NCBI RefSeq assembly: GCF_011683955.1
Contig: NZ_JAAQPI010000001.1
Location: 124,001-188,000 of the forward strand
Direction: 5' to 3'
DNA from: Pseudomaricurvus alkylphenolicus
GTDB taxonomy: Bacteria; Pseudomonadota; Gammaproteobacteria; Pseudomonadales; Cellvibrionaceae
Length of the DNA: 64,000 nucleotides
Positions 51,270 through 61,467 of the stretch are shown here, piece after piece. The stretch's first letter is position 1, and each line of letters opens with the position of its first letter. A program made the position numbers and the translations under genes. The notes under the pieces were generated by a model that was not told the DNA's origin, searched no databases, and was given only the letters and a program-made list of their open reading frames with translations.

Positions 51270-52001
51270 ATGACGACAGCCAACACCTCCTCCGATATCT
51301 GCAGTACCCCACCCAGCCTGGGTGCTCGCCTCAACGCCATCGCTGACCTGGTAGCATCTGCACCTGAGCCCTATTCCCACATCTGGGACTGCTGTTGTGA
51401 CCACGGCTACCTGGGTATTCACCTGATTCGTCAGCAACTGTGCGGCAAAGTCATATTTGTTGACCAGGTGCCACATTTGATCGAGGAGCTGAAGCCAAGG
51501 CTGTGCGAATTTGCCAGTGAGCACTATGACGCTATTGCCGGCGATGCCGGGCAGTTGCGCATCGACAGCCAACACCGAAACCTGGTTATCATTGCCGGGG
51601 TCGGTGGCGAGTGCATGGTAGACATACTGAGTAGGCTCGAAGTCAACAACTCGCTGGCCCAGCTGGATTTTATATTCTGCCCTACCACTTCCCAATATGA
51701 TCTGCGTGAGTATTTGGCTAATCGAGAGTTCGGGTTACTGTACGAATCCCTGGTGACTGAAAAAGGGCGGGATTACGAATTGATTTATGCACAGGGTAGC
51801 TGCCGGTCGTCATCGCAACCCCAGGTTTCCCTCACCGGACAACTTTGGGATCGGAAAAACGCGCTTCATAGTCGCCACCTTAAAAAGTTGATCACCCACT
51901 ATCAACGCTGCACCCGGGGCGAAAAAGCTCCGCGGGCACAAGTGATTTTGGACGAATACCTGGCGTGCTGGAAGCGGATGAGTGACATTTCTTCCACCTG
52001 A
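51270..52001 (+). CDS. TrmK-like tRNA (adenine-N1) methyltransferase
   Basis: 243 residues from the ATG at 51270; an in-frame TTG at 51252 is less likely. No clear ribosome site precedes it. SAM-binding motif I reads WDCCCDHGYLGIHLI, the family's D-x-GxDHAYLP type, followed by IIAGVGGECMVDIL and FCPTTSQYDLREYL. Enzymes of this family methylate A22 in some tRNAs. It has its own short upstream gap and is not obviously tied to its neighbours. Confidence 0.85.
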   Translation: MTTANTSSDICSTPPSLGARLNAIADLVASAPEPYSHIWDCCCDHGYLGIHLIRQQLCGKVIFVDQVPHLIEELKPRLCEFASEHYDAIAGDAGQLRIDSQHRNLVIIAGVGGECMVDILSRLEVNNSLAQLDFIFCPTTSQYDLREYLANREFGLLYESLVTEKGRDYELIYAQGSCRSSSQPQVSLTGQLWDRKNALHSRHLKKLITHYQRCTRGEKAPRAQVILDEYLACWKRMSDISST

Positions 52002-52226
52002 ATCGTAACAAACAGCAAGCTATTAAGTCCTATATGAGACGGGCAAATCCCCTCGCAGCTTTCAGTCCATTCAGCCTACACGCAGGTAAAACATTAATCC
52101 CGTCTTACCTATGTCATTCCTCAGGTCAATTGTGACGAATTATGATTTTGGCGCTTTATCCTGGCGTGTGTGATTCTGCCTGATACAATCAAGGCAACCT
52201 CAATCAGCACGGCAAAGGAACTGACG

Positions 52227-55200
52227 ATGAGTGCCATTAGAGTCCTGTTTTCTGTATTCCTGGTCTTGTGGATGGTCAGCTGCGGCGAGTCCGCGGATGC
52301 TCCTGCGAGCAAACATCCGGCGGTTACTCATGCTGAATCTCAGGCAACCCCGATCTCCTCCGGCTGGGCGCCTCACCTTGAATTCTCCCCCGAGGGTTGG
52401 GTGTCGGCCCACGATGATCTCCTCATCGGTTTTACCCATCCAGTCACCGCCGGCGAGGTGAATTTAAACCAGCCGGTTTTGGGAATCGTTGCCATAGAAC
52501 CGAGAGTAAACGCGCAGGTTGTCTTTGACTCTGAAAAAACGCTACGCATCCGTTTTGAGCAACCACTGGACCGCGATGTGGAATATGCGTTGACGCTGTT
52601 CCCGAACAAGCTCCAGGGCATTAAGAATTCGCTGTACCCCCACCAGTTTAAAATCAAGGCCTATCAACAGGATTTCAGTGTACAGATTGATGGGCTGGCG
52701 ATAGATCCCAAAACCCATGGTCACACCATCAACGGCAAAGTCACACTCAATGACCGGGATCGGATCCAAGCCTTGGAGAAAATCCTGGACGCCGAGCAGG
52801 AAGGCTTGGAATTGGCCATCACCTGGAATCACCTCAGCGAGGTCGAACATGAATTTACAGTGTCCGGTATCGAACGACGTGCTGACGCATCCACAGCGAC
52901 TTTGCGCTGGGATGGTTCTGCCATTGGAGTTGACCGCTCCGGTGAATCAACGCTTCCCATTCCCGCACTGAATCGTTTCGAAGTATTGGGCGTCAACTCT
53001 CGAAAGCAAAAAGACAGATACATCGCCATTCAGTTTTCGGAGCCCCTGGATCGTGGTCAGTCGTTTATGGGACTGGTCAGAATCGATGGTCAGGCGCCCG
53101 CCAGCATGCGCGTCGATGGTAATGTTCTGAGGGCATACCCCTCGCGCCCACTGAGCGGTGATATCTCCATCGAAGTCCTTGAGGGCATACGCAGTACCCG
53201 TAATGCCAGATTGCTCGAACCTGTGATCAGAACCTTGACTCTGCTTGAAGAACAGCCGGGTGTACGCTTTAAGGACAGTACGCATATTCTGCCGAGCCAT
53301 TCACGGGTGACCATCCCGATTGAAGCGGTAAATGTCGATTCCGTACAGATTACCGCCTATCAGCTAAAAGCCGCTAACCTGGGTCAGTTTCTTCAGTCCC
53401 GTAATCTCTCGGCGCGTTATTCCGATTCGTCGACCACTGCGGCACTTTGGCGAAAAACCTTACAGCTGCCGGAGATCCCCAGGGATCAGTGGACGCAATT
53501 TGATCTGGATGTCAGTGACTACTTGAAGGATTTTGGCAATGATCTGCTGGCGTTTGAAGTCAAAATTGACAAGAGCCACAGCATTCTGGAGTGCGAGACT
53601 CCGCGCCCTCAGCCCGAGGATGCCCTACCCCCAGGCAACCCCTGGCCATTTCAGGAGACGCGAAACAACCCCAGCTGGGTTCAACGATACTATCACTCCC
53701 AGGGGCGATACCAGTGGACTGACCGGGAAAACCCCTGCAAGGACTACTATTACCAACACTACAATAACCCCATCAAGGACTTTCGCTATTTTCATGCCTC
53801 CGACATCGGGTTGATTGCCAAAATGGCGGTAGACAAATCAATGCTGGTGGTAGCCACCGACATCAATAGCGCACAGCCCCTGCGTGATGTTGAAGTGGTT
53901 GCCTACAATCGCCAACATCAGCCCGTCGCGAGAGGCAAGACGGACCCACAGGGAATGTTGAAGTTCTCGCCGGTCAGTGCCCCGCTTTATCTGCTGGCCT
54001 CGCAAAATGAAGACGTGGGCTTTTTACGCCTGCCTCGAAATGAGTCTCTGTCCACTAACGTTTTTGATACCGGCGGTGAACAAGCAGGCAGTGGCATCAA
54101 AGGTTTTTTCTACGGCGAGCGCGGTGTATGGCGTCCTGGGGATGAGATATTCCTGACATTTATTGCTCACGACCGGACCGGGCAGCTGCCGGAGAACTAC
54201 CCGCTGACTCTCGATTTTTTTGACCCGCGCGGCAACAAATTTGACAGTATCACTCATACCCAGCCAATGAATGGCTTTTACAGCTTCCGGCTAAGAACGG
54301 ATGAAGATTCCCCCACCGGTAGCTGGCGTGCGGTCATCCGCTACGGCGGTGACTATTTCAGCAAAGTGGTTCCAGTCGAAACCATCAAACCCAATCGCCT
54401 TAAAATCGAGTTGACGTTCCCCTCGGACAAACTGTCCGCCGGCGATGGTCCCTCCATCGAAGCGGGGCTTTTTTCCCAGTGGCTTAATGGTGCAACGGCT
54501 GCTGGCCTAAAAGCGGATATTGATATGAATGTCCGGGCAGTAAAAACCACCGTCGCCGGCTACGACCAATATGTGTTTGACGACCCGACCAGAGAACTGC
54601 AGTCGCGCCAACAGAAGGTGTTTCAGGGTAACCTTGACGAAAACGGCAAAGCCAGCTTCTCCCTTGCCCCATCTATTAATAACGCGCCGGGAAACGTTAA
54701 GCTCCAGTTTACAACACGGGTCTTTGAGAAGAGCGGCAACTTCAGTATTCAGTACGCCAGTGTTGCCTACCAACCCTACTCACGTCTGGTTGGTCTGCAT
54801 ATTCCTCAAGGTCGCGGCTGGAATCGGTCTATCTCAAGGGACGAACAGCATCAGATCAATATGATGCTGGTGGATGCGGAGGGCAATCCCATTGCCAACA
54901 GCGAACTGGATTTTCAACTTTATCGCATTGGCTGGCGCTGGTGGTGGGACAGTTCCAGTGACAGCATTGCCTCCTACATCAGTCGCAACCACGCCGATCC
55001 GTTGGTGGAGGCCAATTTGAAAACGGATGAGGCTGGCCGCAGCCATTGGACGCTTGAGGGGCAGGACTATCCCTGGGGCCGCTATTTAATGAGAGTCTGT
55101 GACCGCCAGGGAGACCACTGCTCTGGCAAGGTGGTGTATCTCGGCTGGAGTTACCAGCAGCAGAAAAACCCCTCGGGCGAAACCCAACTGATGTTGACCA

Positions 55201-57860
55201 CTGACAAGAAACGCTATGCGGTTGGAGACACAGCGACACTGACGATCCCCCAGATCGTTGCCGGCAGCGACAAAGGCAAAATACTACTGACACTGGAATC
55301 CGGGACGCGGATTCTCAGCCAACAGTGGATTGAAAAAGATATCGAGGAGGGTCAATATTCCATTCCAGTAACAGCAGACATGGCCCCCAACGTTTACGCC
55401 CATGTTACTTATGTTCAGGCCTTTGCAGATAAGAATAACGACAGCCCGGTGAGACTCTACGGCATCACTCCTATATTGGTGGATAACCCGGACGGTCGTC
55501 TTGCACCGCAGCTGACACTGCCGGAGAAGGTCAAACCGCAATCAGAATTGAAGATCGTGGTAGCGGAATCCCGAAGCAAAGCCATGACTTACACTCTGGC
55601 CGTGGTGGACGAGGGGCTGTTGAGCATTACCAACTACAAAACACCTGACCCCTATGACACCCTCTACCGACGTGAAGCCCTCGGCGTACTGACCTGGGAT
55701 ATGTACGATCTGCTGTCAAATTCGTCTGTCTTCAATACGGAGCGACTGTTAACCATTGGCGGAAGCGATGCCGAAGACGATACAGATGCACTGCGAAAGA
55801 AGCGTCGATTTCCACCGGTTGTAGAATTTCTCGGGCCATTTTATTTGCCGGCCGGAGAACAGGCCAGGCATGTTGTCAAGCTGCCGGAGTATATGGGCAG
55901 TGTGCGGGTGATGTTGGTGGCTGGGGATATCTCTGAAGGAGTGGCTGCTTTTGGTAAAACGGATGGGACGGTGAAAGTCACGCAACCTCTGACCCTGTTG
56001 GCGACGGTGCCACGTGTCCTCGGACCCGAAGAGAGCTTGAAATTGCCGGTCAATGTGTTTGTGACCGACCCCGACATCAAGGAAGTTGCGCTGTCTGTGG
56101 ACACCGACTCATTGATCAGCGCAACGCAAGCCGAGAAAAGCCTCAGCTTTACCCGCCCCGGCGATCAGATCATCAGTTTCGATTTATCTGCCGCCGCCAG
56201 CGTGGGTACTGGCAGCCTGTTGGTAAAGGCGAAATCCGGAGAGCACGAAACCAGTCACGAGGTATCCATTCCTGTAAGATCCCCCAACTTGCCACAGACC
56301 GTTAGCGAGCGAACTGCTATCAAGGCTGGCGAAAGTCAGACATTGAGCCTGCTGCCTAACGGCATGCCCAACACCAATTACAGCTATGTTGAATTCAGTC
56401 GTGTGCCTTCGATCAATCTGGAGCACCGACTGAACTCGCTGATCGGTTATCCTCACGGCTGTCTTGAACAGACGACCTCCAAATTGTTTCCGCAGATTTT
56501 TCTCAACCGGTTGTTGCCCCTGACGGATCAACAACAGACGGATATCGAATTTAATATCAAGGAGGGGTTGCGCAAGTTCACCGGTTACCAGAGTGCCGGC
56601 GGCGAATTCAGCTATTGGCCGGGTGGCCACTACTCCAATCACTGGGCCAACACCTATGTAGGGCATTTTCTGCTCGAAGCTCGCAATGTCGGCTATCCGG
56701 TGCCCGCCTCGGTGATCGAACGCTGGTTGAAGACCCAGAAACGCTTTGCCCGTAAAGTCGGAAACCGTGACGGCTACGAATCCACCGATGCCTATCTGCT
56801 CTACAGCCTGACGCTGGCGGACGCCGCCGATTTTAATGCGATGAATCGTCTAAAAGAAAAGCTGGCCACCCTGCCTGCGACCAGCGCCAATCATCGTCTT
56901 GCCCGATGGTTGTTAGCGGCTGCCTATGCGCGAGCAGGTGTGCTGGAGGCCTCGGAGGAATTGTTGAGCCAAGCCGATAATCAACCACTCGACTACGACT
57001 GGGCCGGCTATACCTATGGTTCAAAACTGCGAGACACTGCACTGCTCGCGATAACTTATAAGCATATGGACAAACCGAAGAAAGCCTGGGATATGGCACA
57101 GCAGGTGGCTATGCAGCTGTCAAAGCCACAGTACCTTTCCACTCAATCCCAGGCCTGGGCGCTGATTGCGCTGTCGAACTACTTTGACAGTGATACCAAA
57201 CAACAGGCGCATCCCTTCAGTTGGAAAATCAATAATCAGGCCGAAGAGAAGACTGAGCTGATTTCTCCCATGCTGCGCAGGATCATCGACAGCGACGAAA
57301 ATATTCACAGCGACACACCCATCAAACTGGAGGTCAAAAACGAAGGGGAAAAACCCATCTACGTGTTGCTGGGCAACCGCGGCACCCCGGCGAATGCCGA
57401 AGAAAAGGCCAGCAGCCAGGGTGTGAGACTCTCCGTTTCTTTTGTGGATATGCAAGGCCTGCCACTTGATATCGGTGCATTACGGCAGGGGACAGACTTT
57501 AAGGCCCGAGTTAGCGTCAGTGCCGCAAATCCCCATTCCCGCCTGGAAAATCTGGCGTTATCAGTGATTACACCGAGTGGTTGGGAAATCGGGAATGATC
57601 GCATGGCTGGAATTGAACCCGCTAAGGAACTGGAATATCAGGACATCCGTGACGACCGGGTGTTAAGTTATTTTACGCTGGGTAATTACTATTGGTGGCA
57701 GCGTCAATACCGTCGAGAGATCACGGTAGACATCACATTGAATGCCACCTACGCCGGGCGCTTTTATCTGCCGGGCTGGCGGGTGGAGTCCATGTACGAC
57801 GGTGGTATCCGAGCCACTACCGCCGGTCGATGGGTACAAGTACTGTCATCAATACCCTAA
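52227..57860 (+). CDS. Bacterial alpha-2-macroglobulin lipoprotein (YfhM type)
   Basis: 1877 residues. Start ATG at 52227 with AAGGA 7 bases upstream. A lipoprotein signal ends in WMVSCGES, anchoring the protein in a membrane. MG-type beta-sandwich domains follow, and the reactive thioester is intact as Cys1412-Leu-Glu-Gln1415 (YPHGCLEQTTSK). Such proteins trap foreign proteases in the periplasm when the bait region is cut, guarding against attack when the envelope is breached. The pbpC gene follows after 11 bases, the usual pairing. Confidence 0.95.
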   Translation: MSAIRVLFSVFLVLWMVSCGESADAPASKHPAVTHAESQATPISSGWAPHLEFSPEGWVSAHDDLLIGFTHPVTAGEVNLNQPVLGIVAIEPRVNAQVVFDSEKTLRIRFEQPLDRDVEYALTLFPNKLQGIKNSLYPHQFKIKAYQQDFSVQIDGLAIDPKTHGHTINGKVTLNDRDRIQALEKILDAEQEGLELAITWNHLSEVEHEFTVSGIERRADASTATLRWDGSAIGVDRSGESTLPIPALNRFEVLGVNSRKQKDRYIAIQFSEPLDRGQSFMGLVRIDGQAPASMRVDGNVLRAYPSRPLSGDISIEVLEGIRSTRNARLLEPVIRTLTLLEEQPGVRFKDSTHILPSHSRVTIPIEAVNVDSVQITAYQLKAANLGQFLQSRNLSARYSDSSTTAALWRKTLQLPEIPRDQWTQFDLDVSDYLKDFGNDLLAFEVKIDKSHSILECETPRPQPEDALPPGNPWPFQETRNNPSWVQRYYHSQGRYQWTDRENPCKDYYYQHYNNPIKDFRYFHASDIGLIAKMAVDKSMLVVATDINSAQPLRDVEVVAYNRQHQPVARGKTDPQGMLKFSPVSAPLYLLASQNEDVGFLRLPRNESLSTNVFDTGGEQAGSGIKGFFYGERGVWRPGDEIFLTFIAHDRTGQLPENYPLTLDFFDPRGNKFDSITHTQPMNGFYSFRLRTDEDSPTGSWRAVIRYGGDYFSKVVPVETIKPNRLKIELTFPSDKLSAGDGPSIEAGLFSQWLNGATAAGLKADIDMNVRAVKTTVAGYDQYVFDDPTRELQSRQQKVFQGNLDENGKASFSLAPSINNAPGNVKLQFTTRVFEKSGNFSIQYASVAYQPYSRLVGLHIPQGRGWNRSISRDEQHQINMMLVDAEGNPIANSELDFQLYRIGWRWWWDSSSDSIASYISRNHADPLVEANLKTDEAGRSHWTLEGQDYPWGRYLMRVCDRQGDHCSGKVVYLGWSYQQQKNPSGETQLMLTTDKKRYAVGDTATLTIPQIVAGSDKGKILLTLESGTRILSQQWIEKDIEEGQYSIPVTADMAPNVYAHVTYVQAFADKNNDSPVRLYGITPILVDNPDGRLAPQLTLPEKVKPQSELKIVVAESRSKAMTYTLAVVDEGLLSITNYKTPDPYDTLYRREALGVLTWDMYDLLSNSSVFNTERLLTIGGSDAEDDTDALRKKRRFPPVVEFLGPFYLPAGEQARHVVKLPEYMGSVRVMLVAGDISEGVAAFGKTDGTVKVTQPLTLLATVPRVLGPEESLKLPVNVFVTDPDIKEVALSVDTDSLISATQAEKSLSFTRPGDQIISFDLSAAASVGTGSLLVKAKSGEHETSHEVSIPVRSPNLPQTVSERTAIKAGESQTLSLLPNGMPNTNYSYVEFSRVPSINLEHRLNSLIGYPHGCLEQTTSKLFPQIFLNRLLPLTDQQQTDIEFNIKEGLRKFTGYQSAGGEFSYWPGGHYSNHWANTYVGHFLLEARNVGYPVPASVIERWLKTQKRFARKVGNRDGYESTDAYLLYSLTLADAADFNAMNRLKEKLATLPATSANHRLARWLLAAAYARAGVLEASEELLSQADNQPLDYDWAGYTYGSKLRDTALLAITYKHMDKPKKAWDMAQQVAMQLSKPQYLSTQSQAWALIALSNYFDSDTKQQAHPFSWKINNQAEEKTELISPMLRRIIDSDENIHSDTPIKLEVKNEGEKPIYVLLGNRGTPANAEEKASSQGVRLSVSFVDMQGLPLDIGALRQGTDFKARVSVSAANPHSRLENLALSVITPSGWEIGNDRMAGIEPAKELEYQDIRDDRVLSYFTLGNYYWWQRQYRREITVDITLNATYAGRFYLPGWRVESMYDGGIRATTAGRWVQVLSSIP

Positions 57861-57871
57861 AGGTCAAACCT

Positions 57872-60223
57872 GTGAAATCCACCCTGCACAAAGCCGGAAT
57901 CGTCGTAGGTATAGTCATGGCATTAGCCTTGGTCGGCGCCGCCGTTCTGATTGTCAGGCCATTGCCCACCACATTGCACTCGGCCTCTTACAGCAAGGTG
58001 CTCTATTCCAAAGAGGGAGTGTTACTGGCGGCAACCATCGCCGAAGATGAACAGTGGCGATTTCCACCCGTTAGGGAATTGCCCGACAAGTACGTGCAGG
58101 CGCTGTTGACCTATGAAGATAAACGGTTTTATGTTCACCCCGGCCTCGACCCTTTGGCATTGGCCAGGGCCGTTGTCGCCAACCTGAAGGCAGGTCGAGT
58201 AGTCTCAGGCGGCAGCACGCTGACCATGCAACTTGCACGCATGCTCAGCGGCAACCGCGCAAGAACCTACACGCAAAAGGTGCGCGAAGTGGCCCTGGCG
58301 CTACAACTGGAATGGCACTACAGCAAAGAAGAATTACTGCTGCTCTACGCCACCCACGCTCCCTATGGCGGCAACCAGGTGGGATTGCCTGCAGCCACCT
58401 GGCGCTACTACGGACGCGATATGTCCTCCATGACCTGGGCCGAGGCCGCGCTGTTTGCCCTGCTGCCCAATCGTCCGTCCAGTCTTAACCCGGGGAAAAA
58501 TCGCGATACTTTGCGCCACAAACGCAATCGACTGCTGGACAAGCTGCATCTGCAGGGTCATCTGGACTCGCTCGACCTGAAGCTGGCCAAACTGGAACCA
58601 CTGCCGGAAGCACCCCGGCGTTTACCTGATCGTGCCCGGCATTTACTGTCCACGCTGATGACGCAGCATCCCGACAAACATCAATTCCGCTCCACCATTG
58701 ATGCCGGTCTGCAGCAGCAAGCCAATGACCTTGCCCACCACCACAGTGAGCGCCTTGGCAAGACCGGAGTGAATAATCTGTCCATTCTGATGATCGACAA
58801 TCGCCATCATCAGGTCCTGGCCTATGTCGGCAATAAAACCTACAGACGCAATCCACTCTACTCCCCTGCCCTGGATATCGTTCAACGCCCGCGCTCGTCG
58901 GGCAGCGTGTTTAAGCCTTTTCTGTTTTCTATGATGTTGCAACAGGGTCAATTGCTGCCAGACTCACTGGTGTTGGATGTTCCCAGCTTTTACGATGGTT
59001 ACAGCCCGGAAAACTACGACCGCGGCTATCGAGGCGCAGTAACCGCCAGGCAGGCGCTGATTGAGTCACTCAATGTGCCGGCGGTGCGGCTATTACAGCA
59101 GTATGGGGTCAGTGTATTCAAACAGGACCTGGAGACTCTGGGAATAACGACGCTGTTCCGTCCGGCGGATGAGTACGGTTTGTCCCTGATTTTGGGAGGT
59201 GCGGAAACCACGCTTTGGGATATTACCAATGCCTATGCCGGGCTTGCTGCCAGCGCCGATGGTCGGGTTGATTCCTTCAGGCAGGCATCCCTGTTGATTG
59301 GTGAGACATTGGTTGACGGGAGCACTGCAACCCTGGAATTCCCGGTTCGACAAGGCGCCGCCTGGCAAACCTTGATGGCCTTAACCGACGTAAAACGGCC
59401 CGGCGTTCAGGCCGCCTGGCAGGACTTTGACAGCAGTCGCAAGCTGGCCTGGAAAACCGGCACCAGTTACGGTTGGCACGACGCCTGGGCTATCGGCAGC
59501 AATGGCCGCTACACCATAGGCGTATGGGCAGGTAATGCCAACGGCGAGGAAGCTATGGAATTGACCGGCAGCAAGGCCGCAGCCCCGATCATGCTCGACC
59601 TGTTTCGACTGCTGCCCGATGTCGACTGGCCACAGAAACCCCATCACGCCTTGCAGGAAATTACCGTCTGTACAGCTGACGGCCACCTGCCAGCCGGCGG
59701 TTGTCCAACCACACAAGTCCATGCACCCAGTGAAGCCGTCTATACCCGGATCTCTCCCTATCATCAACGCATTCACTTGGATCCCGACATGTATTGGCGC
59801 GTACATGGAGCGTGCCAACCGGTCTCCGCCATTAAGACAGTCTCTCGCTTTGTACTGCCGCCGGTGGCAGAATTCCATTACCGCAGGATACATCCCGGTC
59901 ATCAGCTCCTGCCCCCATGGCGGCAGGACTGCCACGAAAAACTCCCGCTGATTGCTCAGGATCTGCCAATGCAACTGGAATACCCGGCGGAAGGCGCCCG
60001 TATAAAAATACCCGTGGAAATCAACGGTGAACTGGGGCGCACCATCTTTAAGGCCCAACACCGGCTCAGCAATGCAGCCCTGTTCTGGCATCTGGATAAC
60101 GAGTACCTGGGAAGCACACGCCACATACACGAAAAGGCCATCGCGGTTAATCCCGGTTGGCATCAACTCTCGTTAGTGGACGAACAGGGTTACCGGCTGG
60201 AACGGTGGTTTAGGGTTATGTGA
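57872..60223 (+). CDS. pbpC: Penicillin-binding protein 1C, peptidoglycan glycosyltransferase/transpeptidase
   Basis: 783 residues from GTG at 57872, which has AAAGG 8 bases upstream; a longer frame inside the preceding gene (to 57692) is not used. One N-terminal membrane helix, a glycosyltransferase domain (YEDKRFYVHPGLDPLALARA, GGSTLTMQLARML), a transpeptidase domain with SxxK in RSSGSVFKPF, SLN and KTGTS, and the C-terminal BiPBP_C domain. E. coli PbpC is nearly the same length. It acts in the periplasm on peptidoglycan and is thought to repair the wall alongside the alpha-2-macroglobulin protein. Confidence 0.95.
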   Translation: MKSTLHKAGIVVGIVMALALVGAAVLIVRPLPTTLHSASYSKVLYSKEGVLLAATIAEDEQWRFPPVRELPDKYVQALLTYEDKRFYVHPGLDPLALARAVVANLKAGRVVSGGSTLTMQLARMLSGNRARTYTQKVREVALALQLEWHYSKEELLLLYATHAPYGGNQVGLPAATWRYYGRDMSSMTWAEAALFALLPNRPSSLNPGKNRDTLRHKRNRLLDKLHLQGHLDSLDLKLAKLEPLPEAPRRLPDRARHLLSTLMTQHPDKHQFRSTIDAGLQQQANDLAHHHSERLGKTGVNNLSILMIDNRHHQVLAYVGNKTYRRNPLYSPALDIVQRPRSSGSVFKPFLFSMMLQQGQLLPDSLVLDVPSFYDGYSPENYDRGYRGAVTARQALIESLNVPAVRLLQQYGVSVFKQDLETLGITTLFRPADEYGLSLILGGAETTLWDITNAYAGLAASADGRVDSFRQASLLIGETLVDGSTATLEFPVRQGAAWQTLMALTDVKRPGVQAAWQDFDSSRKLAWKTGTSYGWHDAWAIGSNGRYTIGVWAGNANGEEAMELTGSKAAAPIMLDLFRLLPDVDWPQKPHHALQEITVCTADGHLPAGGCPTTQVHAPSEAVYTRISPYHQRIHLDPDMYWRVHGACQPVSAIKTVSRFVLPPVAEFHYRRIHPGHQLLPPWRQDCHEKLPLIAQDLPMQLEYPAEGARIKIPVEINGELGRTIFKAQHRLSNAALFWHLDNEYLGSTRHIHEKAIAVNPGWHQLSLVDEQGYRLERWFRVM

Positions 60224-60321
60224 TGGCAGGCGGTTACATTGTAAATCCACAGTAGTCAGGTGGCATGGGTTGCCTATATTATCTGTACAATGTGAATCAA
60301 CCAGGTCAAGCTGACTTAAAT

Positions 60322-60894
60322 ATGTCTGAGCTGTTTGAAATCCTGAGCCATACCCTACAAGCCCCTGTGGATGGCTTTGATCAGTTCGAGGCAGCCGCTC
60401 GATTGATCAAAGTACCGGCGCAGCAGGAATTGATCCCTGCCCATCAGATCCCCACCCACTTGTATGTCGTCAAAACCGGATTGGCTCGTGCTGTATTTTT
60501 CACCCAAGCAGGCAAGGAATACAGTAAGGAATTCTTTTGGGAGAACGACCTCATATTCGCTATGCGCCACTTGATCACGGGACAACCCATACCCTATAAA
60601 ATCGTCACAGTCGAAACCTGCCAACTGTATCAGATTCCCGTTGCCGTTTATCGCAAATTGGTAGACAGCAAGCCGCAGTGGAAGGACTATCACTTGAAGC
60701 AACTGGAAATCCATCTACTGGCTAAAGAAATCAAGGAAGAACTGCTGCTGTTAAACTCTAACGAACAAAAGGTGGAGAGAGCCTATCAGCTTTTTCCCGA
60801 CTTTGTGACCCGGGTTCCAGCGACTCTGCTCGCCTCCTATCTCGGTTTGACCCCCGTCAGTTTGAGCCGGATAAAAAAGCGCCTCGGGCTCTGA
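60322..60894 (+). CDS. Crp/Fnr-family regulator
   Basis: 190 residues from ATG 60322; an in-frame ATG at 60265 would add 19 residues that look non-coding. The N-terminal half is a cyclic-nucleotide-binding-like beta roll (THLYVVKTGLARAVFFTQAGKEYSKEFF), and the C-terminus is a short helix-turn-helix (VPATLLASYLGLTPVSLSRIKKRLGL). Cysteine ligands of Fnr are absent. It resembles the many stand-alone Crp-like proteins that respond to stress or metabolites; target genes unknown. Confidence 0.9.
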   Translation: MSELFEILSHTLQAPVDGFDQFEAAARLIKVPAQQELIPAHQIPTHLYVVKTGLARAVFFTQAGKEYSKEFFWENDLIFAMRHLITGQPIPYKIVTVETCQLYQIPVAVYRKLVDSKPQWKDYHLKQLEIHLLAKEIKEELLLLNSNEQKVERAYQLFPDFVTRVPATLLASYLGLTPVSLSRIKKRLGL

Positions 60895-61004
60895 TCGGAC
60901 GCCTGACCATTAACAATTGTTATTGCAACGATTCGACATCGCCGTAGAATAACCGCTCTCATTATTCCGTCAGCAATCGCCTTAAACTATAATGGAATTC
61001 TACT

Positions 61005-61463
61005 ATGCAGTGGTACATCAAGCCCTTCAATGAACTCAGCGTCGACGAGCTCTACAGCATTCTGCGGCTCAGGGCTGATATTTTTGTTGTTGAGCAGGAC
61101 TGCGTCTATGCGGATCTGGACGGAAAGGACACAGTTCCCGGCGCCTTGCATCTGTTCGGCATGCAAGACCAGGAAGTGGTTTGCTGTCTGCGCATACTGC
61201 CGCCCGGTTGCAGTTACCCGGACATGCCCTCCCTCGGCAGAGTCGCCGCTGCCCCGTCGGTCAGGGGCCAGGGTATCGGCCACCAAATGCTGGCAAGAGC
61301 CGTCAACACATTGGATCAGTTGTGGCCGGATAAGGTGTGTCACATCTCTGCGCAATCCTATTTACAGAATTACTACCAGTCGCAGGGCTTTGTCGTGGTG
61401 ACCGACGAATATCTGGAGGATGACCTGCCCCATGTTGGCATGGAGAGGACGCCTCAGGCTTGA
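61005..61463 (+). CDS. ElaA-type GNAT acetyltransferase
   Basis: 152 residues. RLRADIFVVEQDCVYADLDGKD is the ElaA signature and LGRVAAAPSVRGQGIGHQML the acetyl-CoA-binding P-loop-like motif of GNAT enzymes. ElaA proteins are common, small and of unclear substrate. It stops 4 bases before the EamA gene, which is probably co-transcribed. Confidence 0.92.
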   Translation: MQWYIKPFNELSVDELYSILRLRADIFVVEQDCVYADLDGKDTVPGALHLFGMQDQEVVCCLRILPPGCSYPDMPSLGRVAAAPSVRGQGIGHQMLARAVNTLDQLWPDKVCHISAQSYLQNYYQSQGFVVVTDEYLEDDLPHVGMERTPQA

Positions 61464-61467
61464 TCTG

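Noticed and set aside
59381-60166. Long minus-strand open frame (261 codons) opposite pbpC
   Set aside because: The plus strand encodes a complete, motif-rich PbpC; the antisense frame has no family features or ribosome site.
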